In this document: positions 34,009 through 43,659 of the stretch, in pieces | Layout of the letters: each line of letters starts with the position of its first letter | Position numbering within the stretch: the first letter of the stretch is position 1 | Assembly (NCBI GenBank): GCA_002816575.1 | Contig: MUCI01000064.1 | Location: forward strand, 1-45,542 | Direction of reading: 5' to 3' | Origin: SAR202 cluster bacterium Casp-Chloro-G2 | GTDB taxonomy: Bacteria > Chloroflexota > Dehalococcoidia > Lucifugimonadales > UBA3495 | DNA: 45,542 nt | Notes under the pieces: model-generated | Told to the model about the DNA's origin: nothing | The model's database searches: none | The model's input: only the letters and a program-made list of their open reading frames with translations | Translations under genes and position numbers: made by a program

Positions 34009-34764
34009 ATGCCGATCTATGAAAGAGGACCCGTCCGGATCCAATACGAGGAGGTAGGCTCGGGATTCCCGTTGCTGATCATTCCGGGGGGCGGACTAAA
34101 TTCCACCCTGTCTTCGTTGCAGACATCGGTGCCCTTCAACCCGATGGAAACCTACAAAGACGACTTCCGCTGCATCAGCGCCGACCTGCGCAACGCCGCC
34201 GCCGGCCGGTCCAGCGGACCGCTGGAGATAGACCGCCCGTGGGACGCCTATTCCGATGACCACCTGGGGCTGATGAACCACCTGGGCATCCGAGAGTTCC
34301 TGGTCATGGGGTTCTGTATCGGCGGGCCGATGATCCACAACCTGCTCCGGCTGGCCCCGGACCGGGTCGTCGCGGCAGCGCTGATGCAGCCCAGTGGATT
34401 CAACCCTGCCTATCCCGATCTCTTCTACCAGAACAACATAAAGGGCTGGGGGCCGCCGCTTTGCGAGAAGCGCCCTGAAGTCACCATGGAGATGGTCCAT
34501 GATTTCCTCACCAACATGTATACCGACCGGGCCGACTTTGTATTCACCGCCACACGCGATTTCGTGCGCTCGGTGCAAACGCCGTTGCTGATCGCGCCCG
34601 ACGACGTGCCGGCGCACCCGTACGATGCCGCGATGGAAGTCGCCAACCTCGCACCGAACTCAGAAGTGACGATCTATCCGTGGAAAGATTCGCAGGCCCA
34701 CATCGACGAAGTAGTGGACCACGCGCGGCGCTTCCTCAAGAAGCACGAGCCCGTCAGGCGGTAG
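34009..34764 (+). CDS. Alpha/beta hydrolase with Cys nucleophile elbow
   Basis: A 251-aa alpha/beta hydrolase. The start at 34009 is fixed by GGAGGAAGG immediately upstream and by family similarity beginning at MPIYERGPVRIQYEEVG; the open frame extends left without support. The oxyanion region is IIPGGGLNSTLSS. The nucleophile elbow is VMGFCIGGPM with Cys103 where most relatives have Ser, as in dienelactone hydrolases. The catalytic His is probably His231 in SQAHIDEV, with Asp in IAPDDVPAHP. It is alone on the plus strand between the ABC exporter and the arylsulfotransferase-like gene. A hydrolase for a lactone or activated ester is the best guess. Confidence 0.88.
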   Translation: MPIYERGPVRIQYEEVGSGFPLLIIPGGGLNSTLSSLQTSVPFNPMETYKDDFRCISADLRNAAAGRSSGPLEIDRPWDAYSDDHLGLMNHLGIREFLVMGFCIGGPMIHNLLRLAPDRVVAAALMQPSGFNPAYPDLFYQNNIKGWGPPLCEKRPEVTMEMVHDFLTNMYTDRADFVFTATRDFVRSVQTPLLIAPDDVPAHPYDAAMEVANLAPNSEVTIYPWKDSQAHIDEVVDHARRFLKKHEPVRR

Positions 34765-34872
34765 GGGCGAACGGGCTTCATCTGCCGGGGCTGGTTGCGG
34801 ACCGGTTATTTGGTTCACGCCAGCCTCGGCGCGCCTCAGGGGTTACGCTACGGCACGTAGGATTATTATGCG

Positions 34873-36036
34873 TTATGCCGGTGCGTAGAGCCGGTTCAAG
34901 TTGGCGTAGCGGGCCGGGTCCAAGTCCTTGCCGTCAAGTGACGGGTGGTCCGGGCCATAGCGATGGGCGCGGAACACCGCGTTTCCAGAGATGGAGGCGG
35001 AACCGCCGCCGTGTTCGCCGCTCATGCCGGCGAAGGGATTGATGTACTCCCAGACGATGTCATGGCTGGGCGTGACCTCAAAGATTCGGCCAGGGGCGCC
35101 TTCGCAGATAAGTGTGTTGCCATTGGGCAGTCTTTCGGCGCCGCTGATGTGGTAGCTGAAGAACGATATCGGCGGGTTGCCTCGGTACTCCCAAGCGATC
35201 TGGTTATCGCTCGGATCAACCTCAATGACCCGCGAGTGGCTCATGCCCTGGCGGTGGGGACCGTTATCGAACAACAAGACGTTTCCGTTGTCCAGATGGG
35301 TCGGGTTGTGCTGATGAGAGATCTCACCGGGGCCCCACTTCCAACGGAATTCCCCGCTGGTCCTATCAACTATGCCGACCGTACTGGTCTGACGAAAACT
35401 AACCAATAGGTCTCCTTCCGTAGTCACGTTCAAGCAATTCTGATGGGTCCACTCCAACCGCCCCTCCAGCGGGCATATCATGTCCTCTTCCAGGCTCAGG
35501 TGCTCCCAGGACCGCCACTCATTGACGGTCTCGCCACTCGGCGTAACCTCTCGCACCACGTCGCCCAGCATCTGGCCTCTAGTCGTGCCGGCATCGAATC
35601 CGCCGCGCACCTGTGAGGCTAGCTCTTCGGGGAGCGCCTCCCACACCAAGACCAAAGTGTTCCCGTTGGACAGGCGTTCAAAATCGTGGTGCAGCAAAGG
35701 ATCACGGTAGGCCCAGACCACGTTGCTGTCCCAGTCTAATTCCAGGATCGCCCCCGCTGCCGTTCGCCCGCCCCTGGGCAGAAGATCCCGCTCCGGGCGG
35801 TCTAAGAAAGATACTTCCTGCGATGCCGGGCCGGTCCGAAGCAGCAGGTGGCCGTTGGGCAAAAGGTAGCTGTAGTGGATCCCCTCGTCAGACCGCCACG
35901 TATGGCACACACGGCCTTCCATATCGACCAGATTGGTGTGATGGCCGCCGAGGTTGCTGATCAGGGTGTAGCCCCGATAGCTGCTTTGCGGGGAATAATG
36001 GATCAAACCGGTTGGATGATGTGTGGACCAGCCCAT
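34873..36036 (-). CDS. Arylsulfotransferase (ASST) family propeller protein
   Basis: A 387-aa beta-propeller of the arylsulfotransferase-like family. Blades show repeated LPNGHLLLRTG, LSNGNTLVLVWEALP, LDNGNVLLFDNGPHRQG and LPNGNTLICEGAPGRIFEVTP, alternating with VWAYRDPLLHHDFERL and IVWEYINPF strands; HHDFERLSNG and HQHNPTHLDNG carry conserved His residues. GGGAG precedes the ATG. No signal peptide is seen, so unlike the enterobacterial AssT enzyme it appears cytoplasmic. PAPS-independent sulfate transfer between phenols is the founding activity of the family, but many environmental members are uncharacterised. Confidence 0.88.
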   Translation of the reverse strand: MGWSTHHPTGLIHYSPQSSYRGYTLISNLGGHHTNLVDMEGRVCHTWRSDEGIHYSYLLPNGHLLLRTGPASQEVSFLDRPERDLLPRGGRTAAGAILELDWDSNVVWAYRDPLLHHDFERLSNGNTLVLVWEALPEELASQVRGGFDAGTTRGQMLGDVVREVTPSGETVNEWRSWEHLSLEEDMICPLEGRLEWTHQNCLNVTTEGDLLVSFRQTSTVGIVDRTSGEFRWKWGPGEISHQHNPTHLDNGNVLLFDNGPHRQGMSHSRVIEVDPSDNQIAWEYRGNPPISFFSYHISGAERLPNGNTLICEGAPGRIFEVTPSHDIVWEYINPFAGMSGEHGGGSASISGNAVFRAHRYGPDHPSLDGKDLDPARYANLNRLYAPA

Positions 36037-36089
36037 GGCGGCATTGTGCTCCCTTAACTAAATCTGGACCGTCGATTCGCGGAAATATC

Positions 36090-36112
36090 TTGGACCCGCC
36101 TTAGCTTATAAT
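36090..36112 (+). promoter_or_regulatory. Candidate -10 element upstream of the Nudix gene
   Basis: A perfect TATAAT lies at 36107-36112, 68 bp before the ATG at 36180. The nearest -35-like sequence, TTGGAC at 36090-36095, is too close (11 bp), so only the -10 element is supported. Confidence 0.3.
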
Positions 36113-36179
36113 ATCTCGGCCTGAAGGTGAACGATTAATCGCCTGATCGGCCCAGTCTTTTAGGAAGGAACGAACAACG

Positions 36180-36668
36180 ATGCCACCACCGGACCGTTAT
36201 AACACTGGATACAACGTCGGCGTTGGCGGAGCGGTAGTTGACGACGGCCGATCGCTGCTGGTCCGCCGGGCGTCGCGCCGAGGCCGCGGTAACTGGCAGA
36301 TCCCCGGAGGGTTCGTCGAGCAAAATGAAACGATGGAGCTAGCCGTGGTGCGCGAAGTGGAGGAGGAAGCCGGTGTCACCGCCACGGTCCAGGGCGTATT
36401 GGGTATCAGGAACCGGTACGATGAAGAGGGTGGCAACAGCTTGTATGTAGTGATGCTGCTGGACCCTAAGTCCGGCGCACCCAACCCTGACATGAAAGAG
36501 GTGGACCGGGCCGAGTATTTTAGCCTGGCGGAGATCCAAGCTCTGGAGCAGATCTCGCCGGTAAATATCGAAGTGGCCCAGCGGGCGTTGGCCCAGGACC
36601 GCCGCATGTTGTGTGCCCAGACGGTCGATCAAGGGAATCGAGGGACCTACACGTTGTTCATTGGGTGA
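36180..36668 (+). CDS. Nudix hydrolase
   Basis: A 162-aa Nudix protein that would hydrolyse a nucleoside diphosphate linked to another group, using Mg2+. The Nudix box runs from Gly44 to Val66 and matches G-x5-E-x7-R-E-U-x-E-E-x-G-U exactly (Glu50, Arg58, Glu59, Glu62, Glu63). Before it, WQIPGGFVE is typical of housecleaning members. AGGAAGG lies about 11 bases upstream of the ATG. It converges with the DEAD-box helicase gene, 61 bp away. Confidence 0.94.
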   Translation: MPPPDRYNTGYNVGVGGAVVDDGRSLLVRRASRRGRGNWQIPGGFVEQNETMELAVVREVEEEAGVTATVQGVLGIRNRYDEEGGNSLYVVMLLDPKSGAPNPDMKEVDRAEYFSLAEIQALEQISPVNIEVAQRALAQDRRMLCAQTVDQGNRGTYTLFIG

Positions 36669-36729
36669 GGGCTGCGCCAGCCACTATCTCACCATTACCG
36701 GAGCGCCTGCCCCTCTTCTTGCCTGCACG

Positions 36730-38256
36730 TTAGAGTTGCATCGTCTCGTACGTCAGGTCGCCGGCCAGGCTTTCCTGCAAGAGGTCCAGCATTGGGAAAT
36801 CCCACTCGGTTACAAATGTGATGGCGGTGCCTTCGCGTCCCATGCGAGCGGTTCTGCCGATCCGGTGGACATACTCTTCCAGGTTTTGGGGCATGTCATA
36901 GTTGACGACGTGGGAGACCTCCGGAATATCCAGGCCCCGGGCCGCCACGTTTGTCGCCACCAGCACCTTTAGGTCTCCGGCGTGAAACGACCGCATCGCA
37001 GAATTTCGTTCGGACTGTGCCAACCCGCTATGAATCCCGGCGGCTGAAATGCCTTGCCGCCGCAGCGCCTGGGCCAGATTGTCGACGCCGGCTTTCGTTC
37101 TTCGGAACGTGAGGACCTTGCCCCCATTCACATGCGATTCCAGCAGCCGCACCAACGCACGCACCCGGTCCTGTTCCAGGACTTCGAAGTACACCTGGTG
37201 CAGGTCGGGCGATGTCTCAATGTCATTCCCTATCCGTATCCAGACCGGTGAACGCATGTGGCGGCCGACGATTCGCCGGATAAGGGACGGCATCGTGGCA
37301 GAGAATAGGGCGGTCTGCCGGTTCTTGGGAGTACGGCTCAGGATCAGTTCAATATCGGGGAGGAAGCCAATGTCCAACATCTCGTCGGCCTCGTCCAATA
37401 CCACGGTGCGAACGGCATCGATCCGCAGGGTCCCTCTACGTAGGTGATCAAGCACGCGGCCGGGCGTGCCCACAACTACATGTGTCCTACGGTTAAGCGC
37501 CGCAATCTGCTTGGCGATGGGCTGTCCTCCGTAGCAAGCGACCACGCCCAAACGGCGAAACTGGGCCAGGGAGATAAGTTCATCACGGACCTGCATCGCC
37601 AGCTCTCGAGTTGGGACCAGTATCAGACTCTGAACGAAGTCTTGGGACGGGTCTACCCGTTCCACCAGGGGAATCCCGAAAGCGGCAGTTTTGCCAGTGC
37701 CCGTATGAGCTTGGCCCACCAAATCATTGCCGGCTAACAGCGGACCGATGCAATCAGATTGGATAGGAGTGGGTTCCTCGTAGCCGATGGATTTTAGGGC
37801 GAGGGCAACTTCGCGACTGACATTCTGAGTCCCGAACCAATACGGGCCCGCCCCATCAAGCACCGCGCCGTTGGGGGGTGCTGCCTCGTTTGGAATTGTT
37901 GCCTTTTTTGGGCCGACGTTATTGCGGCCTCGTCGATTACGTCCGTTGCCGCCCCCGGAGCCTCCCTCGGAGCCGCGGCCTGCGTTTGCCGGGCGGGGGA
38001 CGACCGGAGGGGTTTGGTTAACTTGAGGAGGTTGCTCAACTTTTGGTGGAGGAGCGACAACCTCTGGTGGAGCTTGCCTGGCTTGAGGCACCGGGACGGG
38101 AGTAGTGTCTTGATCCTTACGCCAAGGACGGCGTCGCCACCACCGTGTTGGCCGATCGGGCGGCGATTCCGTCTGTGAGGTCTGGGGCTTGGCGTTGGAT
38201 GTATTGAGTACGATGCTATTTTCCTTGTTGTTTTGATTCGGGACTTGTTCAGCCAT
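36730..38256 (-). CDS. DEAD-box RNA helicase
   Basis: A 508-aa ATP-dependent RNA helicase. Residues 1-~140 are low-complexity, rich in Pro, Gln, Arg and then Gly/Asn/Arg, and probably bind RNA or are disordered. The core follows: Q-motif Y-E-E-P-T-P-I-Q, motif I AHTGTGKT (183-190), PTRELA, TPGRVLD, motif II DEAD (288-291), SAT (319-321), and HRIGRTARMGR in the second RecA domain. It ends soon after the core, with no C-terminal RNA-binding extension, so the basic tail is at the N-terminus instead. The group includes CsdA/RhlE-type proteins acting in ribosome assembly, mRNA decay and cold adaptation. A hairpin sits just before the start codon. Confidence 0.95.
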   Translation of the reverse strand: MAEQVPNQNNKENSIVLNTSNAKPQTSQTESPPDRPTRWWRRRPWRKDQDTTPVPVPQARQAPPEVVAPPPKVEQPPQVNQTPPVVPRPANAGRGSEGGSGGGNGRNRRGRNNVGPKKATIPNEAAPPNGAVLDGAGPYWFGTQNVSREVALALKSIGYEEPTPIQSDCIGPLLAGNDLVGQAHTGTGKTAAFGIPLVERVDPSQDFVQSLILVPTRELAMQVRDELISLAQFRRLGVVACYGGQPIAKQIAALNRRTHVVVGTPGRVLDHLRRGTLRIDAVRTVVLDEADEMLDIGFLPDIELILSRTPKNRQTALFSATMPSLIRRIVGRHMRSPVWIRIGNDIETSPDLHQVYFEVLEQDRVRALVRLLESHVNGGKVLTFRRTKAGVDNLAQALRRQGISAAGIHSGLAQSERNSAMRSFHAGDLKVLVATNVAARGLDIPEVSHVVNYDMPQNLEEYVHRIGRTARMGREGTAITFVTEWDFPMLDLLQESLAGDLTYETMQL

Positions 38257-38264
38257 TAAATTTC

Positions 38265-38283
38265 GGAGACGAAACTCGTCTCC
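38265..38283 (-). promoter_or_regulatory. Hairpin in the leader of the helicase mRNA
   Basis: On the coding strand GGAGACGA pairs perfectly with TCGTCTCC around the loop GTT, ending 8 bases before the ATG. The only Shine-Dalgarno-like sequence (GGGGAG) lies at the 5' arm and is too far from the start when unfolded. The hairpin may gate translation, or bring an upstream AGAGG into range when folded. Confidence 0.5.
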
Positions 38284-38305
38284 CCTCTGAGATTTTTCCG
38301 GTTTA

Positions 38306-38333
38306 GAATACTGCTTTTCTCCGGACAGTATTC
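38306..38333 (-). terminator. Inverted repeat after the zinc-ribbon gene
   Basis: Perfect 8-bp arms GAATACTG and CAGTATTC with a 12-base loop, starting 9 bases after the stop codon of the minus-strand zinc-ribbon gene. No T-run follows, so it may be a weak terminator or an operator for the downstream helicase gene. Confidence 0.4.
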
Positions 38334-38342
38334 CAATCGCTG

Positions 38343-38621
38343 CTAGCAGTTGCCGGTAGTGACGGCGCTATCAGTCTTCGTTCCCTTGAAGAAGCAATCG
38401 CTACAATAGGCTGGCCGATCACTACGGAGCCTAAATGGCAATATCGCCTCCTTGCCACACTCAGCACAAACTGCTGGGTACATGGCTTGGGGCGACCCGC
38501 CCAATCCCCGGCACTCGGGGCAGCGCCTCGGCTTGGAGGCGAAAAACCTCTCCTCGCCGACGTTGAAGGTAAAGGGTGAACTGCATTCCACGCATTTGAA
38601 AGTTCCGTCTAAAAGCACCAT
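38343..38621 (-). CDS. Small zinc-ribbon protein (four CxxC motifs)
   Basis: A 92-aa protein with two zinc knuckles. The first half, FKCVECSSPFTFNVGEERFFAS then PRRCPECRG, matches the probable zinc-ribbon domain that precedes many small bacterial proteins. The second, AVCAECGKEAILPFRLRSDRPAYCSDCFFKG, matches the CxxCGK...PFxP...YCxxCF pattern. Each knuckle has four Cys for one Zn. GGGGAGG precedes the ATG. It is located between the groEL-linked 109-aa gene and the helicase, all on the minus strand. Role unknown; nucleic-acid or protein binding is inferred from the fold. Confidence 0.85.
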   Translation of the reverse strand: MVLLDGTFKCVECSSPFTFNVGEERFFASKPRRCPECRGLGGSPQAMYPAVCAECGKEAILPFRLRSDRPAYCSDCFFKGTKTDSAVTTGNC

Positions 38622-38670
38622 CCGATGTCCTCCCCAAAATGCTGACTTAGATCAGTCAAATCCCATTTAA

Positions 38671-39000
38671 CTAATGCGCCACCATCGAAGGGCGTCGGTC
38701 TGTTAAGAACACTGTACCATCTTCCGCAAGGTATCCTTCGAAGACGAGGGCTTTCCTATCTCCACTGAATTGGAGCCCCAAGTCTAGATATTTCGCTTTG
38801 CCCCCTGCCCCACCCGAGATGAGCGCCGGATCAAAAACCCTGATTGATTGCACTCGCTGATTGCCTTGGCGTCCGGGTTGCCCCAGAAAACGTAGCTTTT
38901 CTACGCTCTCCGGGGTCATCCCAAACTGAGACATCAAAGTGTTCTTGACTACCGCCGGCAATTCCTGAGATCCAGATTTGCCCCACAATCTCCACTGCAT
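38671..39000 (-). CDS. Uncharacterised 109-aa protein, paralogue of the protein at 42899
   Basis: A small soluble protein of unknown function. It begins MQWRLWGKSGSQELPAVVK and contains the conserved core IRVFDPALIS followed by KYLDLGLQFSGDRKALVFEGY and ends in FLTDRRPSMV. The same core order (IRIFDPALIS, KYQDF, ALRFEGH, LADRRP) is found in the protein at 42899-43240, so the two are paralogues. ATG 39000 with GGAGAC upstream is chosen; the open frame continues left of it without similarity. It follows groEL after 61 bp on the same strand, so it may be part of the chaperonin transcript. Confidence 0.8.
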   Translation of the reverse strand: MQWRLWGKSGSQELPAVVKNTLMSQFGMTPESVEKLRFLGQPGRQGNQRVQSIRVFDPALISGGAGGKAKYLDLGLQFSGDRKALVFEGYLAEDGTVFLTDRRPSMVAH

Positions 39001-39061
39001 GAAGTCTCCGTCACATCCAAGAATCCGGTTTTGCCTTAGGTTATAGCCTAAAGATGCGCTG

Positions 39062-41057
<1,996 letters not shown>

Positions 41058-41223
41058 TTTATGTCTCCTTGTGTTACCTATGCGTCATATTCTTAGAGTA
41101 GGGTTCAACCAGGTCGGCTTGGGGGCATCATAAGGGTGTTACATCAGACAGTCATTGCCACCTTTTGCGGCTTGAGATTCGGTAGAGGCTCGATTCTGGC
41201 TGCGATTCCACGCGCCCACACGG

Positions 41224-41529
41224 TTAACGCCTCTTTGTCAGTTCCTCGATCTCCCGTTCTATGAGTGTGGAATCAAACCCCAACTTTACTGCTGATACCA
41301 CGTCAAGTCGCGCCTTTTCATCTTTGTGCAGGAGTGTGTAGGCAAACGCGCGACCGGCATAAGACTCAGCCCCCTCAGGGGAGATCCGCACGGCCTCGTT
41401 GTAGTCCTTGATAGCCAGATGGTAACGGCCATAGCGCCGGTAGGCGTCGGCCCGAAGGTTGTAGGCCCTGGGACTCTTTGGGTCAAGGCGGACCGCCTGG
41501 TTATATGCCGCCATCGCTTCTTTCGTCAT
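41224..41529 (-). CDS. Short TPR-repeat protein
   Basis: A ~101-aa protein with about two and a half tetratricopeptide repeats: AMAAYNQAVRLDPKSPRAYNLRADAYRRYGRYHLAIKDYNEAVRISPEGAESYAGRAFAYTLL. Such repeats mediate protein contacts. The start is uncertain: the ATG at 41529 has no good Shine-Dalgarno sequence, and the frame stays open to a TTG at 41631 without similarity. The N-terminal repeat may therefore be truncated. It lies between the VTT membrane protein and groES on the same strand. Confidence 0.65.
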   Translation of the reverse strand: MTKEAMAAYNQAVRLDPKSPRAYNLRADAYRRYGRYHLAIKDYNEAVRISPEGAESYAGRAFAYTLLHKDEKARLDVVSAVKLGFDSTLIEREIEELTKRR

Positions 41530-41652
41530 TTCTTCTACGCTTACTCCAAAGGCTTGGCCTGCCGTCTGATGAACTGCGCAGGAACCAGATTGGAATGAAA
41601 GTTTATAAAATTGGAATATCCAGGGTTCCAAGGGCGGTCAGGCTAAGGTCAT

Positions 41653-41680
41653 ACGGGGCACGGGGTACGGGGTACGGCGT
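41653..41680. repeat. Tandem 7-bp repeat ACGGGGT x4
   Basis: Four consecutive copies read ACGGGGC, ACGGGGT, ACGGGGT and ACGGCGT, just after the stop codon of the VTT gene. A short imperfect tandem repeat; no function is evident. Confidence 0.7.
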
Positions 41681-41692
41681 AGGGCTTTGTCT

Positions 41693-42331
41693 TTAGGCGG
41701 CGGTAGCCAAAGCCGACTCGGAATTCCGACGAGACCAGACCATCCCAAATAGTGTCGGAATCAAAGCAACGATGAAACCCATCAGGAGCACGTACATCAG
41801 GGGGATGGTTAGCCAAGAGCTCGCAACGGCCAAAAGATAGTACCGGGGCGCCCGGCCGATGACGTTGGCGGATACATAAGGCAGCAACGGGTAGTTAGAA
41901 CTGAGGGCCAGTATCCGAACCGGAAAGAATGGAAGCGGCGTGAAAGCGAAGACCACGATGGTCCACCACGGTTGCCAGTAGAAGCACCGGACCGCGGCCT
42001 GATAGAAAGATGTCCGTTTCAATGGCTCCAACCGTCGAATCCCCAAGACTTTTTTGACGGTGAAGTAGTCGATGAGGGATGCCGTTACAGTAGCCAGGCT
42101 AAATAGGCCCACCACCAAGCCGGGGTTGTAGAGGGTGCCGGCATAGATTACCGCAGGCTCCTGAGGGATCACGGTACCGGGCAGGAAATACCAAACATAA
42201 CCGGCCAGATGCCACCATTCCCCAATCAATAACCCAATCAATAACGTCCCCAGCAGAGCGGGGGCTATCGCTGCAGCCACCCATAGCATTGGGGTACGAC
42301 GGGCCTCCTTGAACAGGAACGCACCGGTCAA
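41693..42331 (-). CDS. VTT-domain (DedA/SNARE-associated-like) membrane protein
   Basis: A 212-aa integral membrane protein with about five hydrophobic segments. The segment FAFTPLPFFPVRILALSSNYPLLPYVSANVIGR matches the VTT core (F-x-P-x-P-x-x-P-x-x-x-x-x-x-A) and the C-terminal helix follows. VTT proteins are linked to phospholipid or undecaprenyl-phosphate flipping. The start is TTG at 42331 with TAGGAGA upstream, spacing seven, so the alternative start is well supported. The protein is somewhat unusual because the N-terminal WWHLAGYVWYFLPG segment does not resemble the usual DedA start. Its ligand is unknown. Confidence 0.75.
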   Translation of the reverse strand: MTGAFLFKEARRTPMLWVAAAIAPALLGTLLIGLLIGEWWHLAGYVWYFLPGTVIPQEPAVIYAGTLYNPGLVVGLFSLATVTASLIDYFTVKKVLGIRRLEPLKRTSFYQAAVRCFYWQPWWTIVVFAFTPLPFFPVRILALSSNYPLLPYVSANVIGRAPRYYLLAVASSWLTIPLMYVLLMGFIVALIPTLFGMVWSRRNSESALATAA

Positions 42332-42420
42332 TTCAGTCTCCTATCGCTCCAACTACAACCGTTTTCTAGGCCAATACAGCCTCCATCAAAAACGATCTGC
42401 AATTTAGGTTTGCATTGGCT

Positions 42421-42449
42421 CACAGGTTCGATCAGTCCTGTGCTATACT
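42421..42449 (+). promoter_or_regulatory. Promoter -10 with overlapping inverted repeat
   Basis: TATACT at 42444-42449 is a good -10 box. A dyad with arms CACAGG (42421-42426) and CCTGTG (42437-42442) occupies exactly the region between the expected -35 and this -10, so a regulator bound there would control the promoter. It serves the winged-helix gene at 42521, possibly as its own operator. Confidence 0.45.
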
Positions 42450-42520
42450 AGACATGAACTTCAAACCCTGATAAATAAAACATGATAATGATAGCATATG
42501 TCCCACCTTAAGGCAACAGA

Positions 42521-42838
42521 TTGAATGGACTAGAGAACATGCCTCCATGGGAATTCATTACTAACCACGGCGCCGTGCTCATCATGGTTTTCCAGCATCC
42601 GAAAATCACCGGTAGAGAAATCTCCCAGCAGATCGGCATTACCGAGAGAGCCGTGCTCAGAATCGTCGCCGACTTGGACGACGCGGGCTACATAGCAAGG
42701 ACAAAAGAAGGCCGGACCAATACCTATACCGTGAACCAAGACCTACCTCTGCCTGGTCCGATCCTAAAGGACGTAGCCGTGGGGGACCTGCTAGACGTTC
42801 TGAAGATCGGTTCCCCAGATTTCGCCACCAACGACTAA
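42521..42838 (+). CDS. Winged-helix transcriptional regulator (MarR-like)
   Basis: A 105-aa DNA-binding protein. WEFITNHGAVLIMVFQHP is followed by the helix-turn-helix KITGREISQQIGITERAVLRIVADLDDAGYIARTKEGRTNTYTV, a classic winged HTH with recognition helix and wing. It is too short for a ligand domain, so it may act as a simple repressor. The start is unclear: TTG 42521 has AAGG at good spacing, ATG 42539 has only a weak GAGA. An inverted repeat overlaps its promoter, which suggests autoregulation. The 113-aa paralogue gene follows 60 bp downstream in the same direction. Confidence 0.85.
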   Translation: MNGLENMPPWEFITNHGAVLIMVFQHPKITGREISQQIGITERAVLRIVADLDDAGYIARTKEGRTNTYTVNQDLPLPGPILKDVAVGDLLDVLKIGSPDFATND

Positions 42839-42898
42839 CCTCCTTAAGTAACCTCCTCAAGCCTGAATCGATCTAAGACTCGCAAAGGACGGTAACTC

Positions 42899-43240
42899 AT
42901 GAATCTGTTGTTTTGGACTGGATCAAAATCCCAGGAGCTAACTCAGGCAGTTCGCGCGAACTTGGAGTCCGAGTTTAAGGTTGGGCCCGAATCGTTGGCG
43001 AAACTCAGTTCCCTTGAAAAGAATGGGAAATTCGCCGGTCGAAAGGTGAGGTTTATCCGAATCTTCGATCCCGCTCTTATATCCAACAGCGATGGGTCCA
43101 AGCTAAAATACCAAGACTTCCAGGAAACTGAAGACCGCGAAGCTCTTCGGTTTGAAGGGCACATCGAACTGAATGGACCGATCTACCTGGCGGACCGTCG
43201 TCCGAAGGTTGCCAACGGATTAACTCAGGATTCCGATTAA
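42899..43240 (+). CDS. Uncharacterised 113-aa protein, paralogue of the protein at 38671
   Basis: A small soluble protein of unknown function. MNLLFWTGSKSQELTQAVR starts as in the paralogue, then FIRIFDPALISNSDG, KLKYQDFQETEDREALRFEG and IYLADRRPKV match the core positions of the protein at 38671-39000. It carries more charged residues and lacks Cys. GGACGG lies about ten bases upstream of the ATG. It is downstream of the winged-helix gene, probably co-transcribed with it. The presence of two copies near chaperonin genes suggests a stress-related or regulatory role, but this is inference. Confidence 0.75.
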   Translation: MNLLFWTGSKSQELTQAVRANLESEFKVGPESLAKLSSLEKNGKFAGRKVRFIRIFDPALISNSDGSKLKYQDFQETEDREALRFEGHIELNGPIYLADRRPKVANGLTQDSD

Positions 43241-43458
43241 CTGGGCGCAGTGTCTGCGGCATTATTGGATCACTTAAATCTGTAGAATCCCCATCCTCGG
43301 CCGCCGGCCACTAACGACATTAGGGGATTGCAGGGGAACCAGTCTTTGACTCCAATCATTAACTCTGGAACATTGAGTTTGGGATTCTAGATGAGTCTCC
43401 GAAACAAGCAAAACTGTGCTGACGATACCGACGGTCAACCTAGTCTGATGGGACTCTG

Positions 43459-43659
43459 ATGGAAACGGCTATCGGGTACCTTGGATTGGTCGCAGCCGTG
43501 ATTCGGTCGGGATTGAAAGACGAGAGTTGGGAATATCCGCTGACCGACGACGGCCGGTACTGGTGTGGCTTGGCCAACATTGATCCTGAGCACGTTTCTA
43601 AGAGAGCCACCAAGTCATTCCTTAAAAATTCTGTCCCGGTTCCGCAGAACCAGGAGTGA
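43459..43659 (+). CDS. Small hypothetical protein
   Basis: A 66-aa open frame with composition like a real protein (METAIGYLGLVAAVIRSG, then YWCGLANIDPEHVSKRATK). Only GGGAC lies upstream of the ATG. I do not recognise it. It stands alone with long non-coding sequence on both sides, so it may be spurious. Confidence 0.3.
   Translation: METAIGYLGLVAAVIRSGLKDESWEYPLTDDGRYWCGLANIDPEHVSKRATKSFLKNSVPVPQNQE

Noticed and set aside
41058-41223. CIRCE/HrcA operator upstream of groES
   Set aside because: No TTAGCACTC-N9-GAGTGCTAA or close variant is present.
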